From positions 1,550,001 to 1,614,000 of the forward strand of contig CBDCWO010000006.1 in assembly GCA_965223405.1 (NCBI GenBank): a stretch of 64,000 nucleotides of DNA, in the 5' to 3' direction. The position numbers and the translations under genes are program-made. Each line of letters starts with the position of its first letter. Position 1 is the first letter of the stretch. Positions 62,411 through 64,000 of this stretch are shown here, in pieces. The DNA comes from CBDCWO01 sp965223405. GTDB lineage: Bacteria > Bacteroidota > Bacteroidia > Chitinophagales > Saprospiraceae. The notes beneath the pieces are model-generated. The model was not told the DNA's origin and did no database searches. It saw nothing but the letters and a program-made list of their open reading frames with translations.

Positions 62411-64000
62411 TGGCGCAAAAGAAAGTAAATCGACCTCGGTCAACAGCTAGCAAATCCCGGAAAAAGAAGAAGGTCAGAATCAACTATTTTCCGCCGGGTT
62501 TTTGGAAACAAAACTGGATTCCAGCCCTCGTATTGTTTGTCATCAGTGTGCTACTCTATTGGATGACACCTGGATTTGAATATGTATTGGATGATGGTAT
62601 TGTCGTGACCGAAAATAAATTCACTCAAGCGGGATTTAAGGGTATAAAAGATATATTTAACAATGAAAGTTTTGCAGGATATTTTGGTGAACAGAAGAAT
62701 CTATTAGTAGGGGCTCGATACAGACCATTGTCTATTGCAACCTTTGCAATTGAAAATCAATTGTGGGGATTTAAATCCTCTTTATCACATATCATTAATG
62801 TCCTTCTTTATGGATTGACTGTGCTGATAATTTTTCGATGTTTGGCCCTTTTATTTCCTCGCATGGATTCTAAAAAATGGTTTTGGACTGTACCATTTAT
62901 TGCGGCCTTGATTTTTGCAGTCCACCCTTTACATACGGAAGTTGTAGCCAATGTCAAGGGTCGTGATGAGATTTTATCATTATTGCTTTCAATGACTACT
63001 TTTTTCCTGGCCCTTCGATATTATCACAAGCCTAAATGGAGCCTGTTGTTTGGAATTGTTGCTTGTTATTGGCTTGCCCTATTGGGTAAAGAAAATGCAG
63101 CCACATTTTTGGGAATTATTCCACTTACGCTATACTTTTTCCGCAAATGGAATTGGAAAAAGAATCTTACTATTTTCGGAATGTTGGTCATTGGGTTTGG
63201 CATCTATTTTTGGATGCGGTACCAGGCGATAGGTTATATTTCCGGACCTGATCCGGACTCTCTGTCGGTAATGAATAATCCATTTAAGGGGATGGAAATT
63301 GGAGAAAAACTAGCCACGATCAGTTATACTTTGCTTCTTTACCTGAAATTATTGATATTTCCTCATCCACTTACCCACGACTATTATCCTTATCATATTC
63401 CAATTATGAATTGGACTAAGCTGGGAAGTCTTTTTGGCCTTGCCGCTTATCTGATCTTAGCTGTAATTGCCATGTGGGGCCTGCGAAAGAAAACGGTTAC
63501 CGCATATTGTATTCTTTTTTGGTTAATGTCTGTATCCATTGTTTCTAATCTGGTATTTCCTGTAGGCACCTTTATGAATGAACGATTCATCTATATTTCA
63601 TCGCTTGCTTTTTGTACACTACTGGCCTATTTTATGGTTGAAAAATTTAGTAGAGATAAAAGTACAGCATGGACATGGCCTAAAATAATCACAGGCATCC
63701 TGGTGCTGGCATTTTCAGTGAAAACAATAGCACGGATACCTGCTTGGAGGTCTGGTAAAACTTTGAATGAGGCTGCTATTAAAGTATCTAAAAACAGCGC
63801 CAGGGCTAATTTATTTTATGGCGTAAAACTATTTCAGGAAGCAGCTACCATGGAAAATACACCGGAAAGGTTAGCTCTTTTAGAAGATAGCGAGTTTTAT
63901 TTCAAGAAAGCTGAAAGTATTCTTCCGAGCTATTCGGAAGCAACCAGAATGCAAGGGGGAGCTGCCGCCGAAAAGTTCAAAGTCCATAACGATATTAATC
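62411..64000 (+). CDS. TMTC-like membrane protein (DUF1736), partial at window edge
   Basis: An open frame of 530 codons from ATG at 62411 to the window end, without a stop. A basic N-terminus (SRKKKK-like KSRKKKKVRINYFPPG) precedes about ten membrane helices. Signature segments are FAVHPLHTEVVANVKGRDEIL, LGKENAATFLGIIPL, FPHPLTHDYYPYHI and MNERFIYISSLAFC, the pattern of TMTC/DUF1736 proteins related to GT-C O-mannosyltransferases. The last residues (RANLFYGVKLFQEAA, FYFKKAESILPSYSEA) begin a TPR region. It probably glycosylates exported proteins; substrate is unknown. Confidence 0.88.

Overview
The window is an AT-rich chromosomal segment of a Bacteroidota bacterium, most likely a Saprospiraceae-like member of Saprospiria (class-level placement is inferred from gene content). 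The supporting signs are type IX secretion C-terminal domains of both kinds (A on the S8 protease, B on the gene at 20490), SprB repeats, a short AtpC lying next to AtpD away from other atp genes, a fused alpha/beta 2-oxoacid dehydrogenase E1, many TlpA-type thioredoxin proteins, and repeated upstream matches to the Bacteroidota sigma-A promoter (TTTG or TTG, about 19-20 bp, TAnnTTTG). No rRNA, tRNA, CRISPR array or prophage was seen.

Layout. 1-845: an ISKra4-like transposase running off the left edge, broken (or joined by slippage) at a run of ten A. 954-2361: an aspartoacylase-like hydrolase and an unknown partner. 2362-3332: a mostly empty stretch with a 132-bp inverted-repeat-bounded segment and a truncated secreted protein. 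3333-5120: atpD-atpC. 5412-8206: fused E1 and an outer-membrane lipoprotein. 8379-12440: a giant secreted protein (beta-propeller, twelve SprB repeats, OmpA domain). 12711-13229: ferritin. 13344-18256: a phenylacetate degradation operon paaE-tetR-paaABCD-paaG with an operator at its start. 18504-26344: rpsT, a SnoaL-like lipoprotein, a methyltransferase, a type-B T9SS cargo, sucA and mtaB. 26529-31208: orphan acyl carrier protein, S8 protease, alkaline phosphatase and HtrA. 31457-38178: D-threonine aldolase-like enzyme, TlpA-type lipoprotein, TMEM220-like protein, thioredoxin-like protein, crcB, a WecA/TagO-like transferase, uppS and a VanY-like peptidase. 38175-46932: a conserved unknown, a MORN/TonB fusion, mnmG, unknown secreted proteins, a GH73-LysM cell-wall hydrolase and a DUF937 protein. 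47228-50843: a LytS/LytTR two-component pair with an unusual TlpA-like sensor region. 50872-53319: thioredoxin protein, small membrane protein and a hypothetical. 53556-56290: a tyrosine-catabolism unit (hppD, marR, aminotransferase). 56283-62102: an operon for a LolA-like protein, two FtsX-type permeases, an ATPase and an outer-membrane beta-barrel, with a dense palindromic control region upstream. 62411-end: a TMTC-like membrane glycosyltransferase, cut by the window edge.

The three best regulatory stories are visible directly in the DNA. An identical 15-base sequence holding a 13-base palindrome lies before hppD and before the aminotransferase, flanking marR. Alternating TCTAAA/TTTAGA half-sites sit in the divergent region before the LolA-like operon. 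A perfect 13-bp inverted repeat has one arm inside the promoter of the thioredoxin-like gene at 34398. The most unusual protein architecture is the LytS-type kinase whose periplasmic part resembles a cysteine-less TlpA protein.
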